IMG/VR virus record: IMGVR_UViG_3300025426_000055
Coordinates: 1-41,835 of that record
Length of the DNA stretch: 41,835 nucleotides
Strand: one strand, 5' to 3'
Source: a virus
Shown here piece after piece: positions 41,269-41,835 of the stretch. The notes beneath the pieces are model-generated. The model made no database searches and had not been told where the DNA came from. It saw only the letters and a program-made list of their open reading frames with translations. The first letter of the stretch is position 1. The number at the start of each line of letters is the position of its first letter. The translations under genes and the position numbers were made by a program.

Positions 41269-41374
41269 GCTCTGCTCCTAGTAGTTGGGTCACCACCATC
41301 ACGCACAGGGATAACTTGTCCGCGGGGGTAATGACAGGCTTGCTTATCTTTGCTGTCACTTGTAGCGTTTGCAT
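41156..41374 (-). CDS. Small hypothetical protein (72 aa)
   Basis: ATG 41,374 behind AGGAGGAAAG. QTLQVTAKISKPVITPADKL then SLCVMVVTQLLGAEHV look like a regular strand and helix; the rest is Gln/Ser-rich and coincides with the overlapping gene at 41,125-41,268. Either the two genes truly overlap, or an indel has changed this frame's end. A terminator precedes it. Confidence 0.48.
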   Translation of the reverse strand: MQTLQVTAKISKPVITPADKLSLCVMVVTQLLGAEHVQKLSQQGQGQSDTAIKALQCSDFLTRQKEMVTQGA

Positions 41375-41391
41375 CTTTCCTCCTAAGGGAT

Positions 41392-41427
41392 AAAAAAATA
41401 GGCGGGGGCTCCCTCAAACCCCCGCCT
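41392..41427 (-). terminator. Rho-independent terminator, leftward
   Basis: On the minus strand AGGCGGGGG (41,427-41,419) and CCCCCGCCT (41,408-41,400) form a perfect 9-bp stem followed by ATTTTTTTA (complement of 41,391-41,399). It ends the transcript that carries the third whiB and the TM protein. Confidence 0.9.
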
Positions 41428-41430
41428 ACT

Positions 41431-41450
41431 AGCCTACGGATGTGTAGGCT
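41431..41450 (-). other. Short hairpin next to the leftward terminator
   Basis: AGCCTAC (41,431-41,437) and GTAGGCT (41,444-41,450) form a perfect 7-bp stem with a 6-nt loop, four bases from the terminator stem. It may assist termination or protect the 3' end. Confidence 0.5.
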
Positions 41451-41463
41451 TGCTCACATAAAA

Positions 41464-41592
41464 CTATCTATGCCAATCACGATAGTGTTGCTCAAGGTCA
41501 TCTTGATACTGCTTATCGATCTCGGCTTGATAACTGATGGCTGCATATACAAAGACCAGCCCAATGATTCCAAACGTAATTACATATGCCAT
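41464..41592 (-). CDS. Single-TM miniprotein (42 aa)
   Basis: ATG 41,592 overlaps the whiB stop (TAATG) with AAGGAGGTAGCAGC before it. AYVITFGIIGLVFVYAAISY is one transmembrane helix, followed by a charged tail (QAEIDKQYQDDLEQHYRDWH). A small membrane protein coupled to a WhiB regulator; function unknown. Confidence 0.62.
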   Translation of the reverse strand: MAYVITFGIIGLVFVYAAISYQAEIDKQYQDDLEQHYRDWHR

Positions 41593-41835
41593 TATGCTGC
41601 TACCTCCTTCCTTTCTACAACAGCGGGGGAAACATAGCCGGATCCATCAAACCACTGCCCACCCCATACACCATAGGAGCCGTTCTGCTTATTGGCGTAC
41701 TCTAAGCAAGCCACCATAAGGGGACATTGCTTACAGATAGATACAGCAAAGGCAAAGTCAGCCTTCCTGTGAAAGTTATTCATAGGGAAGAATACTTCGG
41801 GGTCAGTCTGGGCACAAAGTTGTGTCCCATCAAAC
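41592..41835 (-). CDS. whiB: WhiB-family regulator (third), 5' end outside window
   Basis: The frame is open to the right edge; translation of the last bases gives FDGTQLCAQTDPEVFFPMNN with the first cysteine. ICKQCPLMVAC supplies CxxCx5C, and GVWGGQWFDGSG the glycine turn. An internal ATG at 41,783 would omit the first cysteine, so the gene must start outside. All four cluster cysteines are present. FDGTQLC is the same as in the WhiB at 776, suggesting a related pair, while the second WhiB is more different. Confidence 0.9.
   Translation of the reverse strand, partial: FDGTQLCAQTDPEVFFPMNNFHRKADFAFAVSICKQCPLMVACLEYANKQNGSYGVWGGQWFDGSGYVSPAVVERKEVAA

Overview
This window looks like part of a large double-stranded DNA phage that infects Actinobacteria. 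The evidence is three WhiB-family iron-sulphur regulators, a BldC-like MerR-type protein, a CHAP endolysin, an actinophage-style replication and recombination set, long runs of genes coupled by ATGA/TAATG/GTGA overlaps, and many GTG/TTG starts behind strong Shine-Dalgarno sites. Base composition is moderate (mid-40s % GC by eye), so a low-GC actinobacterial host is more likely than a Streptomyces-like one; this is inference. No terminase, portal, capsid or tail gene is recognisable, so the window is probably only part of a larger genome.

Layout. Positions 1-30,034 are transcribed rightward and 30,096-41,835 leftward; the two converge on a strong terminator at about 30,058-30,087. (a) 1-13,100: DNA metabolism. 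DnaB-type helicase (cut by the window edge), WhiB, CHC2/Toprim primase, dNMP kinase, SNF2 helicase, ribbon-helix-helix and MerR-like proteins, a probable ssDNA-binding protein, family A DNA polymerase, RecA, two small PD-(D/E)XK Holliday-junction-resolvase-like nucleases, a second WhiB and a Cas4-like nuclease. (b) 13,184-15,287: SpoVS-family protein, small proteins and a metallophosphoesterase. (c) 15,362-18,314: lysis and membrane cassette with a TM/coiled-coil protein, YiiX-like papain-fold protein, HNH protein, CHAP endolysin, DUF1003-like membrane protein and two small hydrophobic proteins. (d) 18,396-24,772: a dense block of small, mostly unknown proteins, several with zinc-ribbon CxxC pairs, plus two MerR/BldC-type DNA-binding proteins. 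(e) 24,828-30,034: nucleotidyltransferase-like protein, degenerate HAD-like protein, a 491-aa unknown, a B12-dependent class II ribonucleotide reductase and a 46-aa hyperacidic protein. (f) 30,096-41,835, leftward: many small unknown proteins, a HicA-like protein, a pyrimidine-dimer-glycosylase-like protein, a large MIDAS/HExxH VWA protein paired with a MoxR/CobS-like AAA+ ATPase, tRNA-Arg(CCU), a putative structured RNA and a third WhiB cut by the right edge.

How it fits together. Replication, recombination and nucleotide supply (polymerase, primase, helicases, RecA, resolvases, dNMP kinase, NrdJ) form one functional set. Homologues of actinobacterial developmental regulators (WhiB x3, BldC-like, SpoVS) suggest control of the host programme. 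Transcription of the right arm appears to be punctuated by a repeated promoter box (CTGTGGTA..., four copies at 4.78, 13.86, 17.74 and 23.83 kb). The leftward arm carries a recurrent AACACAAACA word, always on the local coding strand. Further regulatory-looking structures are a hairpin whose loop copies the 16S rRNA 3' tail just before the polymerase gene, a hairpin at the predicted 5' end of one transcript, and a palindrome on top of a promoter at 13.48 kb.
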